From assembly GCA_045600225.1 (NCBI GenBank), contig JAZRXL010000072.1, positions 62,001 through 126,000 on the forward strand: a DNA stretch of 64,000 nt, read 5' to 3'. The stretch is from UBA1181 sp045600225 (lineage in GTDB: Bacteria; Bacteroidota; Bacteroidia; Bacteroidales; Paludibacteraceae). Below are positions 17,859 to 26,466 of the stretch, one piece after another (position 1 is the first letter of the stretch; each line of letters opens with the position of its first letter). The position numbers and the translations under genes are program-made. The notes beneath the pieces were generated by a model. That model ran no database searches. It was not told the origin of the DNA and saw only the letters and a program-made list of their open reading frames with translations.

Positions 17859-18410
17859 CTATTTCTTTAGAACTCCATTGTAGTTTAGTGCAAGAATCTC
17901 ACCAGCAACTGGGATGCGAACTACAAAAGATAGTTCTTTGTCGCTTTCTGTGATCTCTCCATCTACATCCACATTGAATATGTCTCCGAATAGGGCAACA
18001 TCTTGTTTCGTTGCGAATGTCCATTTTGATCCGCTTTTTTTTGCAGGGATACCAGAGAACTCCAAAGTGATTAATTCTCCAACGCCAAGATCAGCGTTTC
18101 TCAAAGCAAGTCCAAATGTCTTATTCGATTTTGCTTCTACTTCTACATCAAGAGGAGATGTTGTTCCCTCTTCAGGATCGGTCAAGAGGTTACCTTCGTA
18201 AGTTCCGGTAAGAGTAGTAAAGTCGAAGCCTTGCTCACCGCCTTCGCCTTCATCTTCCTCCTCTTCCTCTTTTTCGATGTCTTTATGTCTTGTACCGTCT
18301 CCCTTTCCGTAAACTTCTAGTCCCTCTCCATACTTATCATCTTCGATACACGAAGGAAGAAACATGAATGAAGCCAATGCAAATACGATGAATGATAGTT
18401 TTTTGTTCAT
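17859..18410 (-). CDS. Calycin-like lipoprotein
   Basis: A lipoprotein of 183 residues from the ATG at 18410, which opens a standard signal peptide ending in FLPSC; the frame extends upstream to 18446 but would overlap the DJ-1 gene. A very acidic linker (a run of E and D near residues 46-58) leads to a beta-barrel domain with TLTGTYEGNL, then LDVEVEAKSNKTFGLALRN and a final FVVRIPV strand. This resembles the calycin-like lipoprotein at 4669-5136. Its place in the tonB operon suggests a link with TonB-dependent uptake, which is inference. Confidence 0.7.
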   Translation of the reverse strand: MNKKLSFIVFALASFMFLPSCIEDDKYGEGLEVYGKGDGTRHKDIEKEEEEEDEGEGGEQGFDFTTLTGTYEGNLLTDPEEGTTSPLDVEVEAKSNKTFGLALRNADLGVGELITLEFSGIPAKKSGSKWTFATKQDVALFGDIFNVDVDGEITESDKELSFVVRIPVAGEILALNYNGVLKK

Positions 18411-18420
18411 TGTTGTTACT

Positions 18421-18963
18421 TTATTTGTAAATAATTGCAGATGCAAGTTCTTCTGCTATTCTGCTATCCTTTAGAATCTCTACAATTTTCAGGCCAAACT
18501 CCATAGCAGTTCCCGCTCCTCTTGATGTAATGTATTGGTTGGAAACAACTACAGGTTCTTTGCAAACCTCAGCACCCAAAAGATATTCTTCAAATCCTGG
18601 GTAGCAAGTGGCTTTTTGTCCGTTTAATAGACCAAGGTTTCCTAAAACCATTGGAGCGGCACATATTGCAGCCAATTTTATCTTGTTTTCTGCAGAGTTT
18701 TGTAATAATTCACATAATCCTGCATGTGCATCAAGGTTCTTGGTTCCTGGCATTCCTCCTGGCAACATTAGTAATTCTGCATCATCAAAGTTTGTATCTT
18801 CGAATAGTGCGTCTGTCTTCACTGCGATTCCGTGAGAACCAGTTACCATAAGATTGTTTGTTACAGAGATGAGTTTAACATCAAGACCTGCTCTTCTCAT
18901 AATATCGATAGGAGTGATAGCCTCTGTCTCTTCAAATCCGTTCGCAAAAAATACGTATATCAT
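18421..18963 (-). CDS. DJ-1/PfpI family protein (YajL-like)
   Basis: A 180-residue DJ-1 superfamily protein. The nucleophile-elbow cysteine is C101 in AAICAAP, the conserved acidic residue lies in GFEETEA near residue 12, and LMLPGGMPG is the oxyanion loop. The size and the FEE-TEA opening match YajL/ThiJ. Proposed roles in the family include glyoxalase or deglycase activity and oxidative-stress protection; which applies here cannot be told. It sits 14 bases downstream of tonB, an unexpected partner. Confidence 0.88.
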   Translation of the reverse strand: MIYVFFANGFEETEAITPIDIMRRAGLDVKLISVTNNLMVTGSHGIAVKTDALFEDTNFDDAELLMLPGGMPGTKNLDAHAGLCELLQNSAENKIKLAAICAAPMVLGNLGLLNGQKATCYPGFEEYLLGAEVCKEPVVVSNQYITSRGAGTAMEFGLKIVEILKDSRIAEELASAIIYK

Positions 18964-18977
18964 ATTGAAATAATTGG

Positions 18978-19856
18978 TTATCTTAATTGTAGAGTATAAG
19001 TGATTAGACCTGTTTGGTTCTTTCCGTCTGGGATTGAATTAAACTTTGTCTTTTTAGCAGCGGCAATAGCTGCATTAAGTACGTTAGCATTATCTACGGT
19101 AGAACCTTTTGCCAAGTGGGCTTCTACAACATTTCCGTTCTTGTCAACTGTAATGCTTACTACTACCTTGCCTTCAACTTGCTCTGAATAAGAAGGTCGT
19201 ACGATTTGTCCCACAGGAGAACGACCTGCCAACGAGAATGAATTGTTGCTTCCAGAACTTGCGTTGCCTTCAGTACTATTGGATGTGTTGCTGCCAAAAG
19301 GATTCCCTTTCGATCCGGAAGAAGAACCTCCACCGGTACCTTTGGTATCTGTTTCGACACCTGCCCCTCCGCCACCATTGCCGAACACATTGGTTCTTTT
19401 TGCAATAGCATTCTTTATACTGTCTTGACGACGCTGCTCGGCAGCAATTCTTTTTTGTTCTTCGAGTTGTTTCCTTTGCTCCTCGAGTTGTTTCTCCTTC
19501 TCGATTCTTTTCTTTTCAGCCAGCTCTCTCTCTTTCTTTATCTCCTCCTCGGATTTTACTTTTTTCATCTGAACAGACTCTTCCAAGTCTTGAGTTTGAT
19601 AGGCCTCGTCACTTGGTGCCGTTACCTGTTCTGTAGGAGTTGATTCTGCTAATTGCTCTGCAATTTCATCTGCTGGAGTAGGCTCAAAAAAGTCATCTCC
19701 TCCGTTGTCGGACATGCCAAACATTACCTCCAAGCCCTCCTCGTCCTGAGGAATCTCTCTTGTAAGATATATGTTAAGCAGAAGGAGAAGTAACCCAATT
19801 AGAAACAATGCTGTTCCTAATCCTGCTATTATTTGGGCTTTTTTATATTTATTCAT
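18978..19856 (-). CDS. tonB: TonB energy transducer
   Basis: A protein of 292 residues from the ATG at 19856; the frame also allows a TTG nine bases earlier, which is less likely. One N-terminal helix (residues 8-30) is followed by an acidic segment, a charged coiled coil of K, E, R and Q (about 95-150), a Gly/Ser/Asn-rich linker and the TonB C-terminal domain (VGQIVRPSYSEQVEGKVVVSITVDKNGNV to the end). It spans the periplasm and delivers proton-motive energy from ExbBD to outer-membrane receptors. The coiled coil resembles TolA. Third gene of the exb operon. Confidence 0.9.
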   Translation of the reverse strand: MNKYKKAQIIAGLGTALFLIGLLLLLLNIYLTREIPQDEEGLEVMFGMSDNGGDDFFEPTPADEIAEQLAESTPTEQVTAPSDEAYQTQDLEESVQMKKVKSEEEIKKERELAEKKRIEKEKQLEEQRKQLEEQKRIAAEQRRQDSIKNAIAKRTNVFGNGGGGAGVETDTKGTGGGSSSGSKGNPFGSNTSNSTEGNASSGSNNSFSLAGRSPVGQIVRPSYSEQVEGKVVVSITVDKNGNVVEAHLAKGSTVDNANVLNAAIAAAKKTKFNSIPDGKNQTGLITYTLQLR

Positions 19857-19869
19857 CAAAAGCAATAAA

Positions 19870-20283
19870 TCATTTTTCCATTGGTCTGGTTGCTATGACC
19901 AATTTGAATTTGTTTTTATTTGCAATGTTAAGAACCTTGACAACTTCACCATAAGGGATAGACTCATCTGCATAGAGCGCTACGTACATCTCAGGCTCTT
20001 CGCTTACGATTTGAAGAAGAAAGGGTTCTATGTCATCAAAAGAGACCTGTCTTTCCTTGTCTTTGCCAAATGCTACATAGTAGTTCAAGTCCTTGTCTAT
20101 GGTTACACGAGTTAATGGTTTGGCTGATGTTTGCTCCGAACTTTGAGGAAGCATCAACTTGATAGCGTTGGGGTGAACCACGGTTGATGTAAGCATAAAG
20201 AATATGAGGAGAAGGAATATGATGTCGGTCATCGACGACATGTTAAATCCAGCCTCTGCTTTATTTCTTCTCTTTAGTGCCAT
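19870..20283 (-). CDS. exbD: ExbD/TolR family biopolymer transporter
   Basis: A 137-residue protein with one N-terminal helix containing the proton-channel aspartate in MTDIIFLLLIFFMLTSTVV, then a periplasmic domain. It works with ExbB as an inner-membrane proton-driven motor. It lies 23 bases after exbB and 13 before tonB. Confidence 0.92.
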   Translation of the reverse strand: MALKRRNKAEAGFNMSSMTDIIFLLLIFFMLTSTVVHPNAIKLMLPQSSEQTSAKPLTRVTIDKDLNYYVAFGKDKERQVSFDDIEPFLLQIVSEEPEMYVALYADESIPYGEVVKVLNIANKNKFKLVIATRPMEK

Positions 20284-20306
20284 ATCATCTTTTGTTTATT
20301 TGCTTA

Positions 20307-20963
20307 TTAATCATTTAAAATATCCATGAATTCAAGTGTTCTTGCCTCCATGTTATTGACCACGGTATCAACCTTAGAAGTAAGGTAGTTGTAAGCAAAG
20401 AATGCAACGATACCCACGATCAAACCAGCAACTGTAGTAACCATTGCAGTGTAGATACCATCTGCCAAAGAAGAGACATCCACATTGTTTCCAGCATTGG
20501 CCATATTGAAGAATGCACGGATCATACCAGTTACGGTTCCTAAGAATCCGATCATTGGTCCACCTCCTGCTGTCGTTGCTAAAAGAGACAATCCTCTCTC
20601 CATCTTACCAACTTCAATGTTTCCTACGTTCTCAATGGCTACCATTACATCGTTCATAGGACGGCCAAGGCGAGTGATTCCTTTCTCAATCATTCTTGAG
20701 TAAGGAGTGTCTGTATTCTTGCATAGAGTTAATGCAGCGTCAATTTTTCCTTCGTTGATATAATCTTTGATTTTATCCATGAAAGATGAGTCTTTGTAAC
20801 TTGCATTGCGAATGACGATAAGTCTCTCAATGAAGATGTAGACAGACATGATGCAAAGTAGTAAGAGAGGAATCATAATCCAACCACCTTTACATGCCAT
20901 ATCAAATAAATTGAGGCTTGCTACTTCTGCTGCTTCTGCCTCTACTGCTTGTAATAGAACCAT
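20307..20963 (-). CDS. exbB: ExbB/TolQ/MotA proton channel protein
   Basis: A 218-residue inner-membrane protein with three helices (about 28-48, 125-150 and 170-195). The conserved GGGPMIGFLGTVTGMI segment and the TTVAGLIVGI helix are hallmarks of the MotA/TolQ/ExbB channel. First gene of the exbB-exbD-tonB operon, with a consensus promoter at 21000-21030. Confidence 0.93.
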   Translation of the reverse strand: MVLLQAVEAEAAEVASLNLFDMACKGGWIMIPLLLLCIMSVYIFIERLIVIRNASYKDSSFMDKIKDYINEGKIDAALTLCKNTDTPYSRMIEKGITRLGRPMNDVMVAIENVGNIEVGKMERGLSLLATTAGGGPMIGFLGTVTGMIRAFFNMANAGNNVDVSSLADGIYTAMVTTVAGLIVGIVAFFAYNYLTSKVDTVVNNMEARTLEFMDILND

Positions 20964-20999
20964 TTTATTTAAATTTTATTATTTTCTTTTTATAACCCA

Positions 21000-21030
21000 C
21001 AAAAATAGGTTTTGTTATTGTTAAAAACAA
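21000..21030 (-). promoter_or_regulatory. Promoter of the exbB operon
   Basis: On the minus strand TTG (21030-21028), 20 bases, then TATTTTTG (21007-21000). Both boxes fit the Bacteroidota consensus. Predicted start near 20993, about 30 bases before the exbB ATG. Confidence 0.65.
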
Positions 21031-21079
21031 TGTATAATCTTAACTTTTTTGTCAAATATGTGAAATCGCGTTAAAAGTA

Positions 21080-22288
21080 TTAAAGATGAAGGTCGTGTCC
21101 CATTCTCTCCTTTTTTGTACGGATGTACATCATATTGTATTTGTTTGGTTGAATCTCGATAGGAATGTTTTCCACGATCTCCAATCCGTAGCTCTCCAAC
21201 CCAATTCGTTTAGTCGGATTGTTGGTCATCAATTTCATCTTTGAAACACCCATTTCTCTCAATATTTGAGCTCCAACACCATAATCCCTTTCATCTGGTT
21301 GGAATCCTAAATGAACATTTGCATCAACTGTATCGAAACCATTTTCCTGAAGTTTATAGGCCTTTATCTTGTTCATCAAACCAATACCTCGGCCTTCTTG
21401 ATTCATGTATATGATGACTCCTTTCCCTTCTGCATCTATACGCTTCATTGCCTCTTCCAATTGCTCTCCACATTCACATCGCAAGGATCCGAATATGTCG
21501 CCAGTGGCACAAGATGAGTGAACACGAACTAAAATGGCCTCGTCTTTTCCCCAAGTTCCTTTTGTGATAGCAATATGCTCTTGTCCGTTTGATTTTTGAC
21601 GGAATGGTGTAAGCATAAAATCTCCGAATTTGGTAGGAAGGTGAACTGTCTCTCCCTTCTCGACAAGCGATTCGGTTTGTAGTCTGTAGGCGATTAGGTC
21701 TTTTATTGTGATGATCTTTAGCCCGAACTGCTTTGCCTTCTCTATGAGTTGAGGCATACGAGCCATAGTTCCATCCTCGTTCATTATCTCTATGAGGGCT
21801 GCACAAGGTTGTAGACCTGCAAGACGAGCTAAATCAACGGCGGCTTCTGTGTGGCCCGCGCGACGAATAACACCTTTATCTTGTGCGTATAGGGGATTGA
21901 TGTGTCCTGGTCGTCCAAAGGTCTCTGCTGTGGATGTTGGATCCGCAAGGGCACGGATGGTGGCAGCTCTGTCGTGAGTGGATACTCCCGTTGAACAACC
22001 TTCCAATTTGTCTACCGTGATAGTGAATGGAGTTCCAAGCATTGAAGTGTTATTCATCACTTGCTTTTCAAGTTTCAATTCCTCACATCGAGATAGAGTG
22101 ACGGGCACACATAAGACTCCTCGGCCCTCTTTCAACATGAAATTAACTTTCTCTTCTGTGATAAGCTCTGCTGCAGTGATGAAGTCTCCTTCGTTTTCGC
22201 GATCCTCGTCATCTACAACGATTAGGAACTTTCCTGCTTTGAAGTCCTCTATGGCTTCTTCTATGCTATTTAGATTATATTTTGACAT
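21080..22288 (-). CDS. ribBA: Bifunctional riboflavin enzyme: DHBP synthase / GTP cyclohydrolase II
   Basis: A 402-residue cytoplasmic fusion enzyme catalysing the two entry reactions of riboflavin synthesis. The N-terminal half (to about 205) is 3,4-dihydroxy-2-butanone 4-phosphate synthase, with the acidic motif VDDEDRENEGDF. The C-terminal half is GTP cyclohydrolase II, with zinc cysteines in CATGDIFGSLRCECGEQL and the GRGIGL loop. Length is normal for RibBA. It follows the LptF/G permease by 11 bases. No FMN riboswitch was recognised upstream. Confidence 0.96.
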   Translation of the reverse strand: MSKYNLNSIEEAIEDFKAGKFLIVVDDEDRENEGDFITAAELITEEKVNFMLKEGRGVLCVPVTLSRCEELKLEKQVMNNTSMLGTPFTITVDKLEGCSTGVSTHDRAATIRALADPTSTAETFGRPGHINPLYAQDKGVIRRAGHTEAAVDLARLAGLQPCAALIEIMNEDGTMARMPQLIEKAKQFGLKIITIKDLIAYRLQTESLVEKGETVHLPTKFGDFMLTPFRQKSNGQEHIAITKGTWGKDEAILVRVHSSCATGDIFGSLRCECGEQLEEAMKRIDAEGKGVIIYMNQEGRGIGLMNKIKAYKLQENGFDTVDANVHLGFQPDERDYGVGAQILREMGVSKMKLMTNNPTKRIGLESYGLEIVENIPIEIQPNKYNMMYIRTKKERMGHDLHL

Positions 22289-22299
22289 AGTAATGTATA

Positions 22300-23811
22300 T
22301 TATTCAGTTGTATTATTTTTGAGTTCCTCAGATTCGCTAATTACGCGTCCCTTGGATAACTTTCCTTTTATACTCAATAAGAAATTCACAATCGACACTG
22401 TGACCGTTTTGAAAGAAGGTAGGTTGATCGTCTTGTCATTTGCGGCAAGATATGTTAATGTGATACCTAACGGGAATAGGATAAAAGAGCTTAGCCAAAT
22501 TCCTTGCCATACATACCATACACCTTCCCTTGCCATTTTATATCCTGTATTGTCGATGATATAGTAGATGATGAAGAGTATGACAGATATGACAACAGGC
22601 AATCCAAGTCCTCCTTTTCTGATAATGGCGCCAAGTGGAGCTCCAATAAAAAAGAACACCAAGCAGGCGAAAGATAGAGTGAATTTTCTATGTCTTTCGA
22701 TATCATATCTGTAAATTCTTTTCTCTGTTGCTTCCTGCACACTTTGTGTGAATGGAATATCCATTCTGGTTCTATTGACTTGCTGTAAGGCTCTGTCTGT
22801 CATCTCTACTTGTACAGACAACGGATGTTGACCAAGTACGCGTTCTGTATTGTATATGGCGTAGTTTTTTACCGTGTCGGATGTGTAGACAGTAGGGGTA
22901 CTTAAAAGACCTCTGTCGAAAAATGAACGTTGGAATATTTTATACTGACTGTTGCATAAACTGTCGTTTCGCAACCTCATCGAATCCATTGCTAATGATA
23001 ACTCATTCAGATCTTTACCCATGTATCGGTTGGACATGATAGACTCGTCGACCTTGTTGAAGTTTGCATCAAACTCTATGAGCAATTCTTTGTAAGAATA
23101 GGTTTCTCTTCTGTATGGCACATTTTTGTTTGATCCTCCTCCATTTGTTTTCAGATTCTCAAATGATTCACCATTGTACAGGGAGAAGAGTAGACTTTTC
23201 TTGTCGCTTGCAGAACGCAACCTCCCTGAGTCTGCCGCCAAAACAACAGAGTTGTCGAAACCTTTCGTGAAGTCATAAATCATTATGTTCTTCAATGCTT
23301 TGGTTTCTTTGTCTTTCTCCTTTACGAAAATGTGATATCCATTGATTCCTTGGTAGAAGGAACCTTCTGGTATCTCAACTTCAGGAGATTTTTGTTTCAT
23401 TGAAAATAGAAGAGTCCATAACTTTGTTTGGATTTTCGGCATGGCGGTATTGGAGTAAAAAAAGGCTCCAATGCTTATTGCTGAAATGAAAATAATATAT
23501 GGACGCATAATCCGAAATAGTGATATTCCGGCGGCTTTCATTGCCAAAAGCTCAAGTTTTTCCCCTAAATTTCCAAATGTAATAAGAGATGATAGTAGGA
23601 TGGCTAACGGAAGTGCCATTGAAAATAGAGAGAGTGCAGCATAGAAGAAGAATTCAGCCAATACGCTGATTTCCAATCCTTTTCCTACCATTTCGTCTAC
23701 ATACCTCCATAGGAACTGCATTAGCACGACAAAGAGACAGATTAGGAACGTTGCTAAAAAAGTTCCCAAATAACTTTTGATCAAGTAGGAATATAATCGT
23801 TTGATACGCAT
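22300..23811 (-). CDS. LptF/LptG family permease
   Basis: A protein of 503 residues from the ATG at 23811; an upstream TTG at 23835 falls inside a -7 box and is discounted. Three N-terminal helices (residues 7-115), a periplasmic jellyroll-like domain (about 120-350) and three C-terminal helices match the YjgP/YjgQ family. These proteins form the membrane part of the LPS-extracting LptB2FG transporter. In Bacteroidota the two family genes are often apart, so F versus G is left open. It lies between the START-like gene and ribBA. Confidence 0.9.
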   Translation of the reverse strand: MRIKRLYSYLIKSYLGTFLATFLICLFVVLMQFLWRYVDEMVGKGLEISVLAEFFFYAALSLFSMALPLAILLSSLITFGNLGEKLELLAMKAAGISLFRIMRPYIIFISAISIGAFFYSNTAMPKIQTKLWTLLFSMKQKSPEVEIPEGSFYQGINGYHIFVKEKDKETKALKNIMIYDFTKGFDNSVVLAADSGRLRSASDKKSLLFSLYNGESFENLKTNGGGSNKNVPYRRETYSYKELLIEFDANFNKVDESIMSNRYMGKDLNELSLAMDSMRLRNDSLCNSQYKIFQRSFFDRGLLSTPTVYTSDTVKNYAIYNTERVLGQHPLSVQVEMTDRALQQVNRTRMDIPFTQSVQEATEKRIYRYDIERHRKFTLSFACLVFFFIGAPLGAIIRKGGLGLPVVISVILFIIYYIIDNTGYKMAREGVWYVWQGIWLSSFILFPLGITLTYLAANDKTINLPSFKTVTVSIVNFLLSIKGKLSKGRVISESEELKNNTTE

Positions 23812-23832
23812 CTCTTTTTTATAAAATCTGCG

Positions 23833-23840
23833 CAAATTTA
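23833..23840 (-). promoter_or_regulatory. -7 element upstream of the LptF/G-ribBA pair
   Basis: TAAATTTG on the minus strand, 21 bases before the permease ATG and just after the START-like gene. No good -33 box. If active it gives the permease and ribBA their own start in addition to read-through. Confidence 0.5.
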
Positions 23841-23860
23841 ATGATTTTACTTTGTTCTAC

Positions 23861-24244
23861 CTACATTCCGAGTGCTTTTTGAAGTTCCTCAATCTTTGTA
23901 TTCCACCAATCTGTCAATTCTTCCATTTCGTCGGATGATTCACAAAAGTCTGTGATTGTGATTGTTACATCTTCTGATATCTCAGAGACACTGATTCGTA
24001 ATTCAAAATAGGAACGTACATCCTCTTCGTCATCCCAACGAAATCTTACGTGACTATTAGTTTTGCTTTGTAACATCTGCGCGCTTTGCTGACTCTTTCC
24101 CCAATGGAATGTGAAAATATCTTCTTTTTCCTCAACCTTGTCAGAAAACCAGCAAGACAATCCATCTGCTGTACTTAGTGCATTCCATAATACGCTTTGC
24201 GCGACTTTCCCTAATACGTATTCTAATTGAAAAATCTCCTTCAT
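23861..24244 (-). CDS. START-like (SRPBCC fold) domain protein
   Basis: A protein of 127 residues from the ATG at 24244, the usual length of this Bacteroidota family; the frame extends upstream to 24292. It opens KEIFQLEYVLGKVAQSVLWNALSTADGLSCWFSD, the characteristic entry of the START-like/AHSA1 fold, and ends in a long helix with WWNTKIEELQKAL. The fold binds hydrophobic ligands, but no function is established. A position beside an LptF/G permease could point to a lipid, which is inference. Confidence 0.8.
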   Translation of the reverse strand: MKEIFQLEYVLGKVAQSVLWNALSTADGLSCWFSDKVEEKEDIFTFHWGKSQQSAQMLQSKTNSHVRFRWDDEEDVRSYFELRISVSEISEDVTITITDFCESSDEMEELTDWWNTKIEELQKALGM

Positions 24245-24327
24245 AGGCATTTGTCGTTTTAGTGATAAATGAACGTCTGTTTCCTTGCGCAATGTATAAA
24301 AAAAATCAGACCTTGATGAGCTTTAGC

Positions 24328-25488
24328 CTAAAAATTTCTATACTCTTTGTCATAAGATGGACGAATGGCTATACATTCCATCTCAATTAGCCAAGTTGGT
24401 CGACAAACCGGAGCCAAGACGAACACTTTGGGTGTTTTGTTAAAATTTGACTTATTAAAAATGTTTTTTACTGTGTTGTAATCGGTTAAATCTCTCAAAT
24501 ATACAATAGCAACGGCTGTGTCTTCTGGTGAAGCATCCCCTTCTTTTAGCAATTCATTTACATTTTCAAGCATTCGAAGTGTCTGCTTTCGTATGTCTCC
24601 AACATGAACCACTTCCCCCTTGTTGTTTATGCTGGCTGTGCCTGATATATACAAGTGGTCTCTATCTCCATACTTTACCTTTACACCTCTCTCGAAGGTA
24701 ACCCCGTATTCGTGTGTGGGATTTAGGAAATCTTTGGCATACAAATATTGTTGCTGTTTTTTTTGTAGGCCTTTTACTGAATAGGCATCAAACAACACTT
24801 TTGCTTCGGTTTCCGAGCCTTTCCCCTCGATACCTGTACTTGTGATGTAATGGGTGGAAGGTGTAAGTCCAATCTCCTCAAAATAGTTGCGTCTGCCCAC
24901 AACAACTCCGCGATAGTTGGAATCGATGTCTTGAACAAAAAACCAGGTCCTGATGCAATCTTCTGTGAATGAGACGCCCTCTTTTCTGAGATTCTCGACA
25001 TATTGTTCCAAAAGTTGTCTTGTCTGATATTCAGAATCCCCTTGGTTTATGTATTGATTGCCTGTCCAATAGTGGGTATAACCATTATGACTAACGGCAT
25101 AAAGACTGTTAGTGTTGTTAATGTTCACATTTTCAATGTCGTATGACCAAAGCATTATTTTGGATTTTTGATCCAACGATGGTTGTTGTACAATGCTGAT
25201 TGCACAGTTACAAAAATCTTCTTTTCGAATAAAAGATGCTTGGTTGGCGGCGTCAGATAGGAAAAAACGCAAAAGAACCGTTTGAGATTCTTTTTTCTCA
25301 GCTTTCCATTGAGAGAAAGCTTCTTTGATCCTGTTCAGTTGTGACTCGAAATCACTATACTCATCTTCCTTTTCGTGCGCAAGGGTAAAGATGGAATGGG
25401 TTTCCATCAGACCATCTTCCTTTGAGGAGAAGATGGAACTACATCTTGTAACATTGGCGGGTTTGTATAGAACTTCTTGTACTGTCAT
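24328..25488 (-). CDS. Chorismatase-like / Rid-domain protein
   Basis: A 386-residue two-part protein. The middle shows the chorismatase-type segment RTWFFVQDID...Y...VGRRNYFEEIGL followed by STGIEGKG. The C-terminal half is Rid (YjgF)-like, with HLYISGTASI, a GD...Q helix, YLRDLTDY and VCRPTWLIEME. In chorismatases (FkbO, Hyg5, XanB2) the same architecture hydrolyses chorismate, XanB2 feeding aryl polyene synthesis. Whether this protein keeps that activity is not shown; it could be a divergent relative. Paralogue of the fragment at 1-228. It lies 57 bases after ruvC with its own -7 box. Confidence 0.65.
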   Translation of the reverse strand: MTVQEVLYKPANVTRCSSIFSSKEDGLMETHSIFTLAHEKEDEYSDFESQLNRIKEAFSQWKAEKKESQTVLLRFFLSDAANQASFIRKEDFCNCAISIVQQPSLDQKSKIMLWSYDIENVNINNTNSLYAVSHNGYTHYWTGNQYINQGDSEYQTRQLLEQYVENLRKEGVSFTEDCIRTWFFVQDIDSNYRGVVVGRRNYFEEIGLTPSTHYITSTGIEGKGSETEAKVLFDAYSVKGLQKKQQQYLYAKDFLNPTHEYGVTFERGVKVKYGDRDHLYISGTASINNKGEVVHVGDIRKQTLRMLENVNELLKEGDASPEDTAVAIVYLRDLTDYNTVKNIFNKSNFNKTPKVFVLAPVCRPTWLIEMECIAIRPSYDKEYRNF

Positions 25489-25511
25489 CCGTTGTTTTTT
25501 GTTATTGGGTG

Positions 25512-25519
25512 CAAAGGTA
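25512..25519 (-). promoter_or_regulatory. -7 element of the chorismatase-like gene
   Basis: TACCTTTG on the minus strand, 23 bases before the ATG, fits TAnnTTTG. The -33 box is not clear. Confidence 0.45.
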
Positions 25520-25545
25520 GTAATAAACTTCCATTTAGCACACTA

Positions 25546-26121
25546 TTATTTATGTATTCGCCCTTCATTTTTTGCGGCGAAGTCTTTCCAACTGTTGAAT
25601 TTCTTCACTTTCAGAGGGGAGTTCGTTTCATAATAGTGGCAGAGTGCAACGCCCAAAGCATCTGTTGCATCCAATTTCGTTTCTAGATCTTCTGCGGGTA
25701 TTTTTAGTATATTTTGAAGCATTTTAGCGACTTGTTCCTTGGACGCTGCTCCATTCCCTGTGATCGCTTGTTTGATCTTTAATGGAGCATATTCTGCAAT
25801 TGGAAGGTCCCGCTGAAGTGCTGCAGCAATGGCAACACCCTGAGCTCTACCTAATTTAAGCATAGACTGAACATTCTTTCCAAAGAATTGTGCTTCAATG
25901 GCAAATTCATCGGGCAAGTACTGTTCGATTAGCTCTATGATCTTGTTGTATATGGATTTTAGTTTTAGGTAGGTGTCGCCTGTTTTTCGAATGTCAAGGA
26001 TTCCCATGGCAAGATAGGTCGCTTTCTTGCCATTGATTTGAATGACACCATAACCCATTACATTGGTTCCCGGGTCTATACCCAAAATGATTCGTTCGGA
26101 GCTGTTCGTTCTTTCATCCAT
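25546..26121 (-). CDS. ruvC: Holliday junction resolvase RuvC
   Basis: A 191-residue RNase H-fold nuclease that cleaves Holliday junctions moved by RuvAB. The acidic residues are visible: D16 in LGIDPGT, a glutamate in FAIEAQFFG, and the DATDALG motif near residue 150. It follows the DUF4286 gene by 2 bases, a common Bacteroidota pairing. Its partner ruvA is at 42341-42922; ruvB is not in the window. Confidence 0.95.
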   Translation of the reverse strand: MDERTNSSERIILGIDPGTNVMGYGVIQINGKKATYLAMGILDIRKTGDTYLKLKSIYNKIIELIEQYLPDEFAIEAQFFGKNVQSMLKLGRAQGVAIAAALQRDLPIAEYAPLKIKQAITGNGAASKEQVAKMLQNILKIPAEDLETKLDATDALGVALCHYYETNSPLKVKKFNSWKDFAAKNEGRIHK

Positions 26122-26123
26122 CT

Positions 26124-26429
26124 TTATAAAGGATATTGTTTAAGATAGGTTGAGAAAAACAATACTCTCTCTCCAAAGGTTTTGCTAACCTCTTCCTCTA
26201 ATGCTCCTAAGTGTTTTTTCTTGAATTCATTCATTTGGGATACATTTTCTGCTTCCACTTGAAGGGAGTAGGATATGCCATCCTTTTCATCTGTCAATAC
26301 TTTCAACAGACGTGGATTTGAAACCAATCCTGTTTCCTTGATTTTTGGAACATAGACGGATGACAGCCAATATAGAAAAGTCTTTTCTATATTAGGCGTA
26401 ACTAAATATGTGGTATTGAATAGAATCAT
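26124..26429 (-). CDS. DUF4286 family protein
   Basis: A 101-residue protein of the DUF4286 type: opening MILFNTTYLVTP, a central W, then a YSLQVEAE strand and a tail with FGERVLFFSTYLKQYPL. The fold is probably a ferredoxin-like dimeric alpha-beta barrel, with no known function. First gene of the pair with ruvC. Its -7 box is 4 bases upstream of the ATG, so the mRNA may be leaderless. Confidence 0.85.
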   Translation of the reverse strand: MILFNTTYLVTPNIEKTFLYWLSSVYVPKIKETGLVSNPRLLKVLTDEKDGISYSLQVEAENVSQMNEFKKKHLGALEEEVSKTFGERVLFFSTYLKQYPL

Positions 26430-26433
26430 ACTG

Positions 26434-26451
26434 CAAAAATAGTTACCTTTG
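26434..26451. promoter_or_regulatory. Back-to-back -7 elements of a divergent gene pair
   Basis: TATTTTTG on the minus strand (26434-26441) serves the DUF4286-ruvC pair and TACCTTTG on the plus strand (26444-26451) serves the kinase-RapZ fusion, two bases apart. Predicted starts are near 26428 and 26457. The minus transcript would then begin at or next to its ATG at 26429. Neither -33 box is clear. Confidence 0.5.
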
Positions 26452-26466
26452 CTTAAAATAAAAAAT

